51,173 nucleotides of DNA from Clostridiales bacterium. Lineage in GTDB: Bacteria > Bacillota > Clostridia > Oscillospirales > Oscillospiraceae. Shown here one piece after another: positions 8,371-15,994 of the stretch. The position numbers were made by a program, and so were the translations under genes. Position 1 is the stretch's first letter; every line of letters begins with the position of its first letter. The notes beneath the pieces are model-generated. The model was not told where the DNA came from and ran no database searches. It saw nothing but the letters and a program-made list of their open reading frames with translations. The DNA lies in NCBI GenBank assembly GCA_004551945.1, contig SFPN01000024.1, positions 1 through 51,173 of the forward strand, written 5' to 3'.

Positions 8371-8409
8371 CCCCGGTTCTTTCTCCCTGATTAGGACGAA
8401 AAACCGAGG
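8371..8409 (-). terminator. Hairpin with U-tract upstream of the GABA promoter
   Basis: CCCCGGTT (8371-8378) pairs with AACCGAGG (8402-8409), one mismatch, and the pairing continues inward with interruptions. On the minus strand ATTTTTTGTTTTG follows. It reads as a Rho-independent terminator shielding the abf promoter from transcription entering from the right, perhaps the end of a gene lost from the neighbouring decayed region. Confidence 0.5.
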
Positions 8410-8446
8410 ATGTTGTGCTTTTTTGCAGAATATTTGTTGAACTTGC

Positions 8447-8537
8447 TGTTTCAAATGTGAATCACGCTTCAAAAACAAAACAGCGAGCTTCCAGGCACGG
8501 CAGGCATCGCAAACAGCGTTGTTTTAATTTTGAAACA
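8447..8537. promoter_or_regulatory. Possible enhancer half-sites for a sigma-54 activator
   Basis: Inverted half-sites TGTTTCAAA (8447-8455) and TTTGAAACA (8529-8537) are 82 bases apart; the second also lies in its own small palindrome TGTTT-N8-AAACA (8520-8537). They lie 200-290 bases upstream of the predicted sigma-54 start. The enhancer role is inference. No coding frame is seen between 8168 and 8682. Confidence 0.3.
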
Positions 8538-8682
8538 TCCTCGCAGAAGGCCGGCGGAGAGCAGGCCGAACAGGCCCTCAAGGCATGGTATCCATAAGGA
8601 AAATGAGCAGATGAAAAAGTGGCAGACGCCTTGGCGCTGCCGTATATGGCGGCGTAGACGAGCATGATTTGGCCAAAACGGG

Positions 8683-9138
8683 ATTGACAAGGCTTGGGCG
8701 GAGTCCTGCTTCCCCGGCTCCCAGGTGCCCAACGGCCCCATCTCCTCGGTGTTGGCCGGCTGAAACGCCGATCTGCCCGCGGTAAAGCAGGACCTGGACA
8801 AGGCCCGGGAGGAACTGGCCCAGTCCAAGTACGCAGACGCTCTGGACAGCCATCCCGTCACCCTCTACTGGGTCACCGACGTGCCCGACGAGGAAAAGCT
8901 GGCGCTTCTGCTGAAACAGAACGCCGCTGAGATCGGCATCACCGTGGAAGTAAAGTCCGTGCCCTGGGCCAGCTTCGTGGACCTGGCCCCCTCCATCTTC
9001 CTGTACGACGCGGCGGCGAAGCGGGCCTATCAGGACTACCTGGTCTGGCCTGCGGCAGAGGCCCACAAGAAGGGGGAACCCTTCACCGCCACGGCAGGCT
9101 ATGACCTGTATATCCGCGACTTCCAATATGTCTCGTAA
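8683..9138 (+). pseudogene. Remnant of a dipeptide-binding protein (DppA/OppA type)
   Basis: Only the C-terminal quarter of a family-5 extracellular solute-binding protein remains. The frame reads IDKAWAESCFPG, then SQVPNGPISSVLAG, a TGA stop at 8761-8763, then NADLPAVKQDLDKAREELA; this is the usual VPNGP...D..KA.ELL region of DppA broken by an in-frame stop. It continues to a natural end at 9138. No start codon, signal peptide or N-terminal lobe is found upstream. It is directly followed by transport-permease remnants in the expected operon order, so this is a decayed dpp operon rather than a short protein. Confidence 0.85.
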
Positions 9139-9165
9139 ACTTCACTTCCCGGGAGGGTGCTGATC

Positions 9166-10097
9166 GTGCTGAAATACATCGGAAAACGACTTCTGATCTC
9201 TGTATTCGTCATTTTCGGGCTCTCCATTGTGATCTTTGTCATCTCCCGGGTGGTTCCCGGAGACCCGGCCCGTCTCGCCCTGGGCGCCCGGGCCACGCCG
9301 GTAACCGTCACCGGCTTCATGTCCATTGACTGTCTGCTGGCGGGGGATCTTCCCGCGTTCTGGAATGTGCTGGGCCATGCCTTCCTGCCCGCCCTGGCGC
9401 TGGCCGCCGGACCCATGTTCCAGGCAGCCCGGATCATCCGCTCTGCCATGACCGACAACAAGGGAAAGGATTATCTGCTGCTGATGAAGTCCTACGGACT
9501 CCCCCGGTGGTGCTGTCCATCGCCGTGCCGGTGGGGGTTATACTGGGCCTTTTGGCCGGCTATCTGCGGGGAACCGTGGTGGACACCATTATCATGCGGG
9601 TTACCGACGTGTTTCTCTCCGTCCCGCCTATCCTCCTGGCTCTGGCCATCGCGGCGGTGATGGAGGCCAACATGACCAACACCATGCTGGCGGTCACCAT
9701 CATGTGGTGGCCCTGGTACTGCCGGGTGGTCTACAGCATGGCCTCCTCTCTGCGCAGTGAAAACTACGTCATCAGCGCCGAGCTGATGGGGGCCAGCCGG
9801 GGGCACATCCTGTTCCGGGAGATCCTGCCGGGCTGCCTGTCCCCGGTGTGCACCAAAATGGCCCTGGACGTGGGCTGGGTGATTCTGCTCGGCGCCACGC
9901 TGAACTATGTGGGCCTGGGCGTCCAGGACGGTGCGCCCTCCCTGGGGCAGATGCTCTCCGACGGCGTGAGCTACATGCCGGAGTACTGGTGGATGACCAT
10001 CTTCCCCTCGCTGGCCATCGCCATCATCATTCTGGGCTTCAACCTCTTAGGGGATGGCCTGCGGGACGCGCTTTCAAAGGGAGATCAGGAAACATGA
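9166..10097 (+). pseudogene. Fused remnant of two peptide-transport permeases (DppB/DppC)
   Basis: GTG start at 9166 behind GGGAGGG. The first part is a DppB N-terminus (helix 1, then SRVVPGDPARLALGARAT) that jumps to the late DppB region around FWNVLGHAFLPALALA, so roughly 100 residues are missing. After KSYGLP near 9500 the frame changes and the sequence continues as the middle and C-terminus of DppC (from VVLSIAVPVG, including the inner-membrane loop ELMGASRGHILFREILPG). The DppB C-terminus and the DppC N-terminus are gone. The DppC part ends at 10097, overlapping the next ATG by four bases as intact operons do. Not expected to encode a working permease pair. Confidence 0.85.
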
Positions 10098-10989
10098 GTC
10101 AATCACCTCTGATGGAGGTAAAAGACCTCCGTGTATGGTACAACAGTTATCGGGGCTACGCCAAGGTGCTGGACGGCGTTGACCTCCACATTCACCGGGG
10201 GGAGAAGATCGGCCTGGTGGGGGAGGCCGGCTGCGGCAAAACCACCACCATGAAAGCCCTGATGCACCTTCTGCCGGAGCGCACCGCCAAGATCCCCACC
10301 GGGGAGCTGTTCCTGGAGGGACAGGCCCTGAACCCCATGCCGGAAAAGGAGCGTGCGGCCCTGCTGCGGCGGCATATCTCCATGGTGTTCCAGGAGCCGG
10401 CCAGCGCCCTCAACCCGGTGTTCACCATCGGCGACCACATGGTGGACGTGGTCCGCAGCGCGGAGGCGGCCAAGGGGGTGCGCCTGTCCAAAAAGGACGG
10501 CCTGGAAAGGGCAGCCGAGGCCCTGGCCCAGGTGCTGATCCCTGACCCGGCCCGCATTCTGACCTGCTATCCCAACCAGCTCAGCGGCGGGATGAAGCAG
10601 CGGGTGTGCATTGCCATGGCGGTCATGGCCCAGCGGGACCTGCTCATCGCGGACGAGCCGGGCACGGCCCTGGACGTTTCCATTCAGGCCAAGGTCATCA
10701 ATATGCTGATGCGGTTCCGCCGGGAGCGGGAGATGACCTACCTGTTCATCACCCACGATCTGAGTCTGATGCGAAACATTGCCGACCGGATCGTCATTCT
10801 CTATCTGGGCAAGGTGTGCGAGGTGGCGGATACCCGCACCTTCTTCACCACCCCCCGGCATCCCTACACGCAGATGCTGCTCTCGGCCATCCCGGTGGTG
10901 TCCGATTTAAGCTCCACGCCCCCTACTTCACGCCGGAGGAGCTGGCCCTCTTCCTGGGCGGCACGGCGCAGAAGTTCGTGGGAGACTGA
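10094..10989 (+). pseudogene. Peptide ABC transporter ATPase (DppD) with replaced C-terminus
   Basis: The first 270 residues look like an intact DppD: Walker A GEAGCGKTT, Q-loop FQEPASALNP, signature LSGGMKQR, Walker B LLIADEPGTALD and the H-loop ITHD. After LLSAIPVV (near 10905) the oligopeptide C-terminal domain stops. In the +1 frame the sequence then reads FTPEELALFLGGTAQKFVG and ends at 10989; that tail resembles the last helix of amidohydrolase-2 family enzymes. A deletion seems to have joined dppD to the 3' end of another gene. With no partner DppF and no intact permease, it is probably non-functional. Confidence 0.8.
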
Positions 10990-11007
10990 CGAAAGGCGGG
11001 AACAGAG

Positions 11008-11572
11008 ATGGAGGGTTCCTTTGTGTTGTGCGGCGCCTACGTCATGGAGGAGGACGGAGGCTTTTCCGATCCCCGGGACGTGCTGGTGGAGGGCGGAATC
11101 ATCCGTGCCATCACCTCCGGCGGCCGTCTGCCCCGGGACGCGGCCCGCTATGACTGCCGGGGCCTCTGGCTGATGCCAGGGGTGTTTGACTGCCACGCCC
11201 ATGTGGGCATGAGCATCGACGACGCCTGGGAAAACCACAACACGCCTTACTCCCTGCGGGTCTTGCAGACCGCGGGGAATCTGCGGACCATGCTCCATTC
11301 CGGCGTGACCTTTGTCCGGGACGCTGGCGGCACAGACGCCGGTGTGCGGGCAGCTCTGGCCCAGGGCGAGATCGAGGGTCCGGACCTGCAGGTGTCGGTC
11401 AATCTGCTCTGCCAGACCGGCGGCCACATGGATGGTTACCTCCGGGGAGCGGACCTGTCCGCCTCCACCGAGGGGTTCATGCCGCCCGCCCCCGGCCGGC
11501 CCCCCCTTCCTGGTGGACGGGCTGGAGGAGACGCGCCGGGCCGTGCGGCAGGTCATTCGCGCCGGCTCATAG
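11008..11572 (+). pseudogene. Truncated, frameshifted amidohydrolase
   Basis: N-terminal third of an imidazolonepropionase-like metal-dependent hydrolase. The metal-binding motif FDCHAHVG (about residues 62-69) follows the usual LMPGV strand, and FVRDAGG continues the barrel. At the run of seven C (11500-11506) the frame shifts: the protein resumes as PPFLVDGLEETRRAVRQV in the other frame and then stops at 11570-11572, where the family would continue with a conserved lysine segment. About 60 percent of the expected length is missing. It closes the decayed transport block, suggesting that the lost operon imported and hydrolysed a peptide or cyclic amide. Confidence 0.85.
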
Positions 11573-11649
11573 GGCAACATAGTCTCCCCCAGATGCACTG
11601 CCGATACGGAACAAGGGAAATACCCGCAGATCATCGTTTTTGATAGGCT

Positions 11650-11693
11650 CCCCCTATAGAAGACAAAGAATTGGAACTGTCCTCTATAGGGGG
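11650..11693. repeat. Inverted repeat in the spacer
   Basis: A 16-bp stem, 11650-11665 with 11678-11693, one mismatch, loop of 12 bases. It is 19 bases upstream of a second, perfect hairpin. Together they may end transcription from the decayed block on the left; the following bases GACTATTTTTC are moderately T-rich on the plus strand. Confidence 0.6.
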
Positions 11694-11711
11694 GACTATT
11701 TTTCAACAGCA

Positions 11712-11753
11712 ACAAGATCCCGGCGCCTGTGGGAACAGGCGCCGGGATCTTGT
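11712..11753. terminator. Perfect 19-bp hairpin between convergent units
   Basis: Positions 11712-11730 pair without mismatch with 11735-11753 around a GGGA loop. TTTTTCAACAG precedes it at 11698-11708, the same string that precedes the terminator at 21592. No U-tract follows on either strand, so a role as a bidirectional end of transcription is plausible but not certain. The remaining bases of 11573-11951 show no convincing gene. Confidence 0.55.
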
Positions 11754-11951
11754 CATGAAAGGACTCCCGTGGTCATCCTGGTCGAAACGGGTTCGGCCGC
11801 TTCCTGCTCGGTTTCTTCTTCGGGCTGACAGACTGGCACCCAGATGCCGCATTCGTAGTCGGGGCTTTGCATGTCGCCGGGGGAGCAGACCTCCAGCGTG
11901 GCGCTGCTGCTGCCCGTGCAGCCCTCCTGATGGGAACAGGACAGGAACGCG

Positions 11952-11981
11952 GCAGCCCCTGCCAGAACCGGCAGGGGCTGC
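11952..11981 (-). terminator. Hairpin after the small membrane protein gene
   Basis: A perfect 12-bp stem GCAGCCCCTGCC / GGCAGGGGCTGC with a 6-base loop lies 15 bases past the stop of the minus-strand gene 11997-12284. There is no U-tract, so it may act as an mRNA 3' end or a weak terminator. Confidence 0.55.
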
Positions 11982-11996
11982 ACGATCAAACCAGCG

Positions 11997-12284
11997 TTAT
12001 TCCTTTTCGTCCTTACCTTCTTTGCCCGGTTCCTTTTTGATGCAGGTTCCGATGGCCAGACCGATCAGCATACCCAGGGAGATGCCGAGGCCGGTATGGT
12101 TCCCAAAGGCGGTGCCGATGGCTGTGCCCAGGCACATCCCCAGGCACATGCCCTCTGTTCCGTAATCGCTGGCCGGCTCTTTCTTCTTTGCCTTCCCTGC
12201 GCCTCTTGCGCAAAGCACTGCCAGCGCCAAGCCAACGGCAATCCACGGCAGCGCCGCCCGAAAAAAATCAAATACAGGTTCCAT
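11997..12284 (-). CDS. Small glycine-zipper membrane protein
   Basis: A 95-residue protein that I do not recognise by name. It has an N-terminal hydrophobic helix (about 8-26), a basic linker AGKAKKKEP, and then a long glycine-rich hydrophobic stretch (about 45-80) with GxxxG repeats such as GMCLGMCLGTAIG and GISLGMLIGLAIG, typical of glycine-zipper helices that pack in membranes. The C-terminus is charged (KKEPGKEGKDEKE). Its ATG lies inside the 3' end of the flavin reductase gene, a 17-base overlap, so the two are probably translationally coupled. Confidence 0.7.
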   Translation of the reverse strand: MEPVFDFFRAALPWIAVGLALAVLCARGAGKAKKKEPASDYGTEGMCLGMCLGTAIGTAFGNHTGLGISLGMLIGLAIGTCIKKEPGKEGKDEKE

Positions 12285-13041
12285 CCTCAGAAACGCTCCT
12301 TCCTGATCGCGTCAGAACGCCGCACGCTTCCTGGCGCGGCAAACCTTCGCTGTTCCAGGGCCGTTTTTTCCCGTGCCAGCCGTTCTTCTCCCAATAGCCA
12401 TGATCCGGCTCCATGGGCGGGAAATGCTTGTGGGCAAAGCGCATCAGATAAAACCACTTTTTTGCCCGTCTGTTGCAGCCGCGCTTGCCTGCGTTTTTGC
12501 GGATTTGACCCGCCAGCCGGTCTGTCTTTGTGTGGATGGTTTGGCGAATCCTGTCCGGAATTTCGTCGGGCTTCGTTGCCTGCACCCCAAAACCCAGCTG
12601 ATAGACCTTGCGGATGCCCCACATTTCCAGGCTGTCAGCCATATCCCGCACGGTGCTTTTCATCCCGCCGCCGGCTGCGGTTGCGATGGCAACCGCCTGT
12701 TTCCGGCTCATGTCCGCCAAGGGCCTGTGGACCACCCACCAGGTGCCGAAATGATCCAGAAAGCTCATCATCGGGCCGGTGGCATGGTACACATAGACCG
12801 GGCTTGCCAGAATCAGCAGGTCCGCCTCCAGAATCGCCGTGACCAGCGGCTCCAGCTCGTTGTAATGGGGACAGTGGCTCAGGTCAGTTTGAAAGCAGGT
12901 ATAGCAGCCCAGGCAGGACTGGTGAAAATCCCGGGGCAGGAAAAACTCCCGGAGCTCTCCGCCCACCTTGGCGGCAAGCTCTCTTGCCACCATGCAGGTG
13001 CTTCCCTTATGGCTCTGGCCGTGAATTATGACAATTTTCAT
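12268..13041 (-). CDS. Flavodoxin-fold NAD(P)H-dependent FMN reductase
   Basis: A 257-residue protein starting with the strand MKIVIIHGQSHKGST, whose phosphate loop binds FMN. A cysteine cluster SCLGCYTC...HC (about residues 43-63) is the pattern of the iron-sulfur-flavoprotein-like NADPH-dependent FMN reductases, and LILASPVYVYH is the flavin-facing segment. The last 40 residues are basic and aromatic. The physiological electron acceptor cannot be read from the sequence. A TATAAT-like -10 (13089-13094, minus) lies about 50 bases upstream and GGAGAGAGGG serves as ribosome site. The spacer 13042-13225 holds no other gene. Confidence 0.85.
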   Translation of the reverse strand: MKIVIIHGQSHKGSTCMVARELAAKVGGELREFFLPRDFHQSCLGCYTCFQTDLSHCPHYNELEPLVTAILEADLLILASPVYVYHATGPMMSFLDHFGTWWVVHRPLADMSRKQAVAIATAAGGGMKSTVRDMADSLEMWGIRKVYQLGFGVQATKPDEIPDRIRQTIHTKTDRLAGQIRKNAGKRGCNRRAKKWFYLMRFAHKHFPPMEPDHGYWEKNGWHGKKRPWNSEGLPRQEACGVLTRSGRSVSEDGTCI

Positions 13042-13225
13042 CTGAGCAACCCTCTCTCCGGTTTGTTCCGCTCCAGCTTACACTCTATATTATACAAGGG
13101 TGTGCCGGATGCAGATAGGCACGTTTTGCATGCGTATGTGTCCATTTTATAGATGCTTTGTTGGTTTCTTCGCGGGAACATACCTGACTGCTCCCATGCC
13201 CGGGCGCGGAGAGTCCCATGGCTGT

Positions 13226-13915
13226 TTAGTCTTTGGCCACTTCGTTCCACTCTGCGCCAGCCTCGTCGGTCCAGGTATCCGTTCCGTTGTAGGTAAAGTG
13301 GTGTTCCGCGCGATCCATATAGGTGCCATCTGCCAATTTGTAGATGGTCGTCTCGTCACCACGGAGATTCACGATGCTTACCACGTCGGCGCCCGGATAC
13401 CCGGCGGCATCCTGGCTTTCCTCCTTGCCGTCTGCCGGCGCATCCTCTTGGCTGCCATAAACCCAGTAGATGGTCATGCCCTGATAGTCCATTGCAAGCT
13501 CAGCGTTTTCGTTTTCTGCCAGGATGCGGAAATCAATCGTCAGGTCTGTCTGATCCATATCATTGACCAGGGCTGCGTGAAGCAGAGTATCCTCTATGGT
13601 ATATGTACCGCTTCCGCCGGCGGCTCCGATGTACCAGTTCATGTGGCCGTCGCTCTGGATCTCCATGCCGGCGCCCCATTCGCCATAGCCGGGGAACCTA
13701 TCCAGGGAATCGGCAAATGCGTCAAGATCGTTCTTTTCGCTGTCCAGATGCCACGGCCCGACCAGGTCGATGCTCTGCACCTGCGCAGCGCTTTCTGTCT
13801 TTGTTCCTTCCGTGTGGGTTTCCTGGGGGTCCTGGTCAGGCTCGGGGGCTTTGCTGCACGCTGCCAGAGACAGGCACAGGATCACCGCAATCAGGAACAC
13901 AGCTCTTTTTTTCAT
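13226..13915 (-). CDS. Secreted lipoprotein of unknown function
   Basis: 229 residues beginning with a lipoprotein signal: two lysines and an arginine, a hydrophobic core, and lipobox LAAC with C20. After a Pro/Glu/Thr-rich linker (about 21-48) the mature part has a repeating strand pattern: GPWHLDSEKN, SGTYTIEDTLL, ADGTYMDRAEHHFTYNGTDTW, reminiscent of lipocalin-like or copper-resistance-like beta barrels. I do not recognise a family. It is 119 bases downstream of the tetR gene in the same direction and has a matching TetR operator in front, so it is probably the main target of that regulator. Ribosome site AGAAGGAGG. Confidence 0.75.
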   Translation of the reverse strand: MKKRAVFLIAVILCLSLAACSKAPEPDQDPQETHTEGTKTESAAQVQSIDLVGPWHLDSEKNDLDAFADSLDRFPGYGEWGAGMEIQSDGHMNWYIGAAGGSGTYTIEDTLLHAALVNDMDQTDLTIDFRILAENENAELAMDYQGMTIYWVYGSQEDAPADGKEESQDAAGYPGADVVSIVNLRGDETTIYKLADGTYMDRAEHHFTYNGTDTWTDEAGAEWNEVAKD

Positions 13916-13946
13916 GTAGAATCCTCCTTCTTCTTTCTGTTAAATG

Positions 13947-13964
13947 CTACCTATCGTTCGGTAG
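13947..13964 (-). promoter_or_regulatory. TetR operator in front of the lipoprotein gene
   Basis: CTACCTATCGTTCGGTAG is an imperfect 18-base palindrome that matches the palindrome at 14706-14723 in 16 of 18 bases. The two differences are symmetric (C/G here, A/T there), keeping the arms complementary. It lies about 30 bases upstream of the start codon, where it overlaps any -10 region. Confidence 0.75.
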
Positions 13965-14034
13965 GGCGTGGTTTCAAAAGGATGCGGCCATGCCGCAGCG
14001 GACACAGCCGCATGTTCTGCAAAGAATGGATTGC

Positions 14035-14652
14035 TTACCTCTGATAGACCCGGAAGAACTGCTGAATGTGACGGCTTACCAGCTCCATGACCTCCGGCTC
14101 CCGGTCCGGTTCCCGGTCGCAGAGGTTGATCCAGGTGGAAATGGGCAGGCACAGCTGGGCCGCCATGATCTCGGGATCATCCCCGGTCAGCACACCCCTT
14201 CGGATCAGGTGTTTCACAAGACCGGTGAAATATTGCAGCACATCGGTGTAATTCTGCCTGGTCTGCAGCTTCGCCAGCTCCGGGTTCCGGAACTGCTCCA
14301 CCACCAGCATTTTTCGCGCCTTGCTGATGTGGGGGTCGTGGAGGATGTAGCGGATCTGCCCCAGGATCATTTGCGCTGCCGCATTGGGGGTGAGCGCCGG
14401 TTGATCCGCTGCGTCCTCGCAGTTCTCCCACTCTGCCTTGGCAAAGATGGAATGGGCCCCGTACTGCTCCAGAACATCCTTCACAAGGGCGTCCAGAATC
14501 GCCTGCTTGTTCTCAAAGTGACTGTAAAGCGAGGCCTTCCGAATGCCTACGGCGGTCGCAATTTGGGCGACTGAGGTGGCTTCAAAGCCCTGCACAGAAA
14601 ACAGATCCAGTGAGACTTCCAGAATTTCCTGCTTTGTGTTTCCACGATCCAT
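14035..14652 (-). CDS. TetR/AcrR-family transcriptional repressor
   Basis: 205 residues. The N-terminal helix-turn-helix is clear: EILEVSLDLFSVQGF, TSVAQIATAVGIRKASLYSHF (split by the turn at about residues 38-42), then ENKQAILDALVKD. The C-terminal ligand domain is of the general TetR_C type, with no recognisable ligand motif. The gene is preceded by its own promoter with an operator inside the spacer, so it should repress itself, and an equal operator stands before the next gene. Ligand unknown; no efflux pump lies beside it, unlike many AcrR-type regulators. Ribosome site GAAAGGGGG. Confidence 0.9.
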   Translation of the reverse strand: MDRGNTKQEILEVSLDLFSVQGFEATSVAQIATAVGIRKASLYSHFENKQAILDALVKDVLEQYGAHSIFAKAEWENCEDAADQPALTPNAAAQMILGQIRYILHDPHISKARKMLVVEQFRNPELAKLQTRQNYTDVLQYFTGLVKHLIRRGVLTGDDPEIMAAQLCLPISTWINLCDREPDREPEVMELVSRHIQQFFRVYQR

Positions 14653-14698
14653 AGCAATCCCCCTTTCACGAACAGAACCGTCCCACGCGCATGGCTCT

Positions 14699-14727
14699 AT
14701 TATAGCTAACTATCGTTCGTTAGTCAA
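14699..14727 (-). promoter_or_regulatory. Sigma-A promoter of tetR with embedded operator
   Basis: On the minus strand TTGACT (14722-14727) and TATAAT (14699-14704) are separated by exactly 17 bases. The operator palindrome CTAACTATCGTTCGTTAG (14706-14723, plus-strand reading) fills the whole spacer, so bound TetR would block RNA polymerase. Confidence 0.85.
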
Positions 14728-14936
14728 TAGGGAAGCGGAATCCACCGTAAGGCTGGCACCGTTTTTTAACCGGAGTCAAACCTGAATTTTGCAGTTTTTT
14801 GATGGAAGAGAGGGGAGACCTTGCATAAAATGGGGAGAGAAACCGGGCCGGAAAAACATTTTTTCGGAGAGTTACAAAAAATGAGGCCGGTTTTGTAATT
14901 TTCTGACCGGCCCGGAGAGAACATGAGGTGGTTTCC

Positions 14937-15803
14937 ATGAACCAAAGGATATCCTGGGAGGACCGGGTCAAGGGGGCCTATGCCTCCTTGCGGCCCTCGG
15001 AGCAGAAGGTGGCGGAGGCTCTGCTGGCCAACCGGAAAACGGCGGCGGGGCTGACCATCGGGGAGCTGGCCCGGCTGGCCGGGGTCAGCCAGCCCACGGT
15101 GATCCGCTGCGTCCGGGCCCTGGGCTTTCCGGGCTTCCGGGCCTTCAAGGCGGCTCTGACGGCCGGGCCCACGGGGCAGAGCTTTACCCCGCTGGAGGGG
15201 TTTTGCCTTCAGCCCTGGGAGCGGGCGGAGGACCTGCCCCTGAAGGCCCTGGAGGTCCACCGGGAGCTGCTGGAGCAGGCCCTGAAGGCGGTGCCGCCCC
15301 GGGACCTGGAGGCGGCGGCCCGGGCCCTGGCGGGGGCCCGGCTGGTGGACATTTACGGGGTGGAAAACTCCCTGACGCCGGCCAACGACCTGCTCACCAA
15401 GCTCACCTATCTGGGCCTGCCCTGCCGGCTGAACACGGACCCCTACCTCCAGCAGATCGGGGCGGCCCACCTCACCGGGGCCGACGCGGCGGTGGCCTTT
15501 TCCCGGTCCGGCCGGTCCGCGGACACGGAGCGGGCCCTGCGGCTGGCCCGGCGGGCAGGGGCGTTTACCATTGGGGTGTGCGGGGAGAAGGACTCCCCGG
15601 TGGCCCGGCAGGCGGACCTGTGCCTGTGGACCGGGGCCGTGGGCGGGACCATCTATGGCAGCGCCATCTTCTCCCGGGTGGCGGACCTGGCGGTGGTGGA
15701 CCTGCTGTACATGGAGATCATCCTCAGCGACTACAGGACCTTTTCCCGCAGCCTGGACAAGAGCGGCGCGGTGATCGCCGGGCGGGAATACAAGGAAACA
15801 TAG
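14937..15803 (+). CDS. RpiR-family regulator (HTH + SIS domain)
   Basis: 288 residues from the ATG at 14937, chosen over the GTG at 14928 because GAGGTGG sits 5-8 bases before it. Residues 1-75 form the HTH_6 domain, with the recognition region IGELARLAGVSQPTVIRCVRALGF. From about 120 to 250 there is a SIS sugar-phosphate-binding domain (VDIYGVENS, AVAFSRSGRSADTERAL, TIGVCGEKDSP). RpiR proteins sense phosphorylated sugars or similar anions. Here the gene stands alone with its own terminator, just before a 2-aminoethylphosphonate cluster, so it is a good candidate regulator of that cluster. Codon use is extremely GC-rich. Confidence 0.88.
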   Translation: MNQRISWEDRVKGAYASLRPSEQKVAEALLANRKTAAGLTIGELARLAGVSQPTVIRCVRALGFPGFRAFKAALTAGPTGQSFTPLEGFCLQPWERAEDLPLKALEVHRELLEQALKAVPPRDLEAAARALAGARLVDIYGVENSLTPANDLLTKLTYLGLPCRLNTDPYLQQIGAAHLTGADAAVAFSRSGRSADTERALRLARRAGAFTIGVCGEKDSPVARQADLCLWTGAVGGTIYGSAIFSRVADLAVVDLLYMEIILSDYRTFSRSLDKSGAVIAGREYKET

Positions 15804-15814
15804 AACCGAAGCCC

Positions 15815-15856
15815 AATCCGGGGACCCGAAAGTTACAAGGGTCCCCGGATTTTTTG
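15815..15856 (+). terminator. Terminator of the rpiR gene
   Basis: AATCCGGGGACCC pairs with GGGTCCCCGGATT and is followed directly by TTTTT, a classic Rho-independent terminator 12 bases past the stop codon. Confidence 0.9.
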
Positions 15857-15915
15857 ACTGCATTTAACCAAGCCTTTAAGGAGGTTTTACTGCCCCATGG
15901 TGGCAAGGGAGGAAG

Positions 15916-15936
15916 GGGGTCTGATACACTGACCCC
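15916..15936 (+). promoter_or_regulatory. Candidate operator before the phosphonate transport genes
   Basis: GGGGTC-N9-GACCCC is a perfect 6+6 inverted repeat in the 139-base spacer between the rpiR terminator and the ABC ATPase gene. It is the only palindrome in the spacer and a plausible site for the RpiR protein. No clear -35/-10 pair is visible; TTGACT at 15854-15859 lies in the right region but lacks a good -10. Confidence 0.35.
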
Positions 15937-15994
15937 GTAATGAAGAACAGCACAGCAAACTGCCCCCTGCCGGGCAGAAAGGAGTAAGACCCAT

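Noticed and set aside
8212..8597. Two 60-residue plus-strand frames in the abf promoter region
   Set aside because: They overlap the sigma-54 promoter and terminator hairpin on the opposite strand, have no ribosome site and show no protein-like composition.
11753..11989. A 78-residue minus-strand frame with a lipoprotein-like LSC stretch
   Set aside because: Its only start is a TTG placed next to the stem 11952-11981, without a ribosome site; the sequence lacks a positively charged signal start. No family resemblance.
15891..15929. Possible 11-codon leader peptide (ATG at 15891) before the phosphonate transporter
   Set aside because: An AAGGAGG lies upstream but at about 12 bases, and the codons show no regulatory pattern; it also overlaps the palindrome. 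Evidence too thin.
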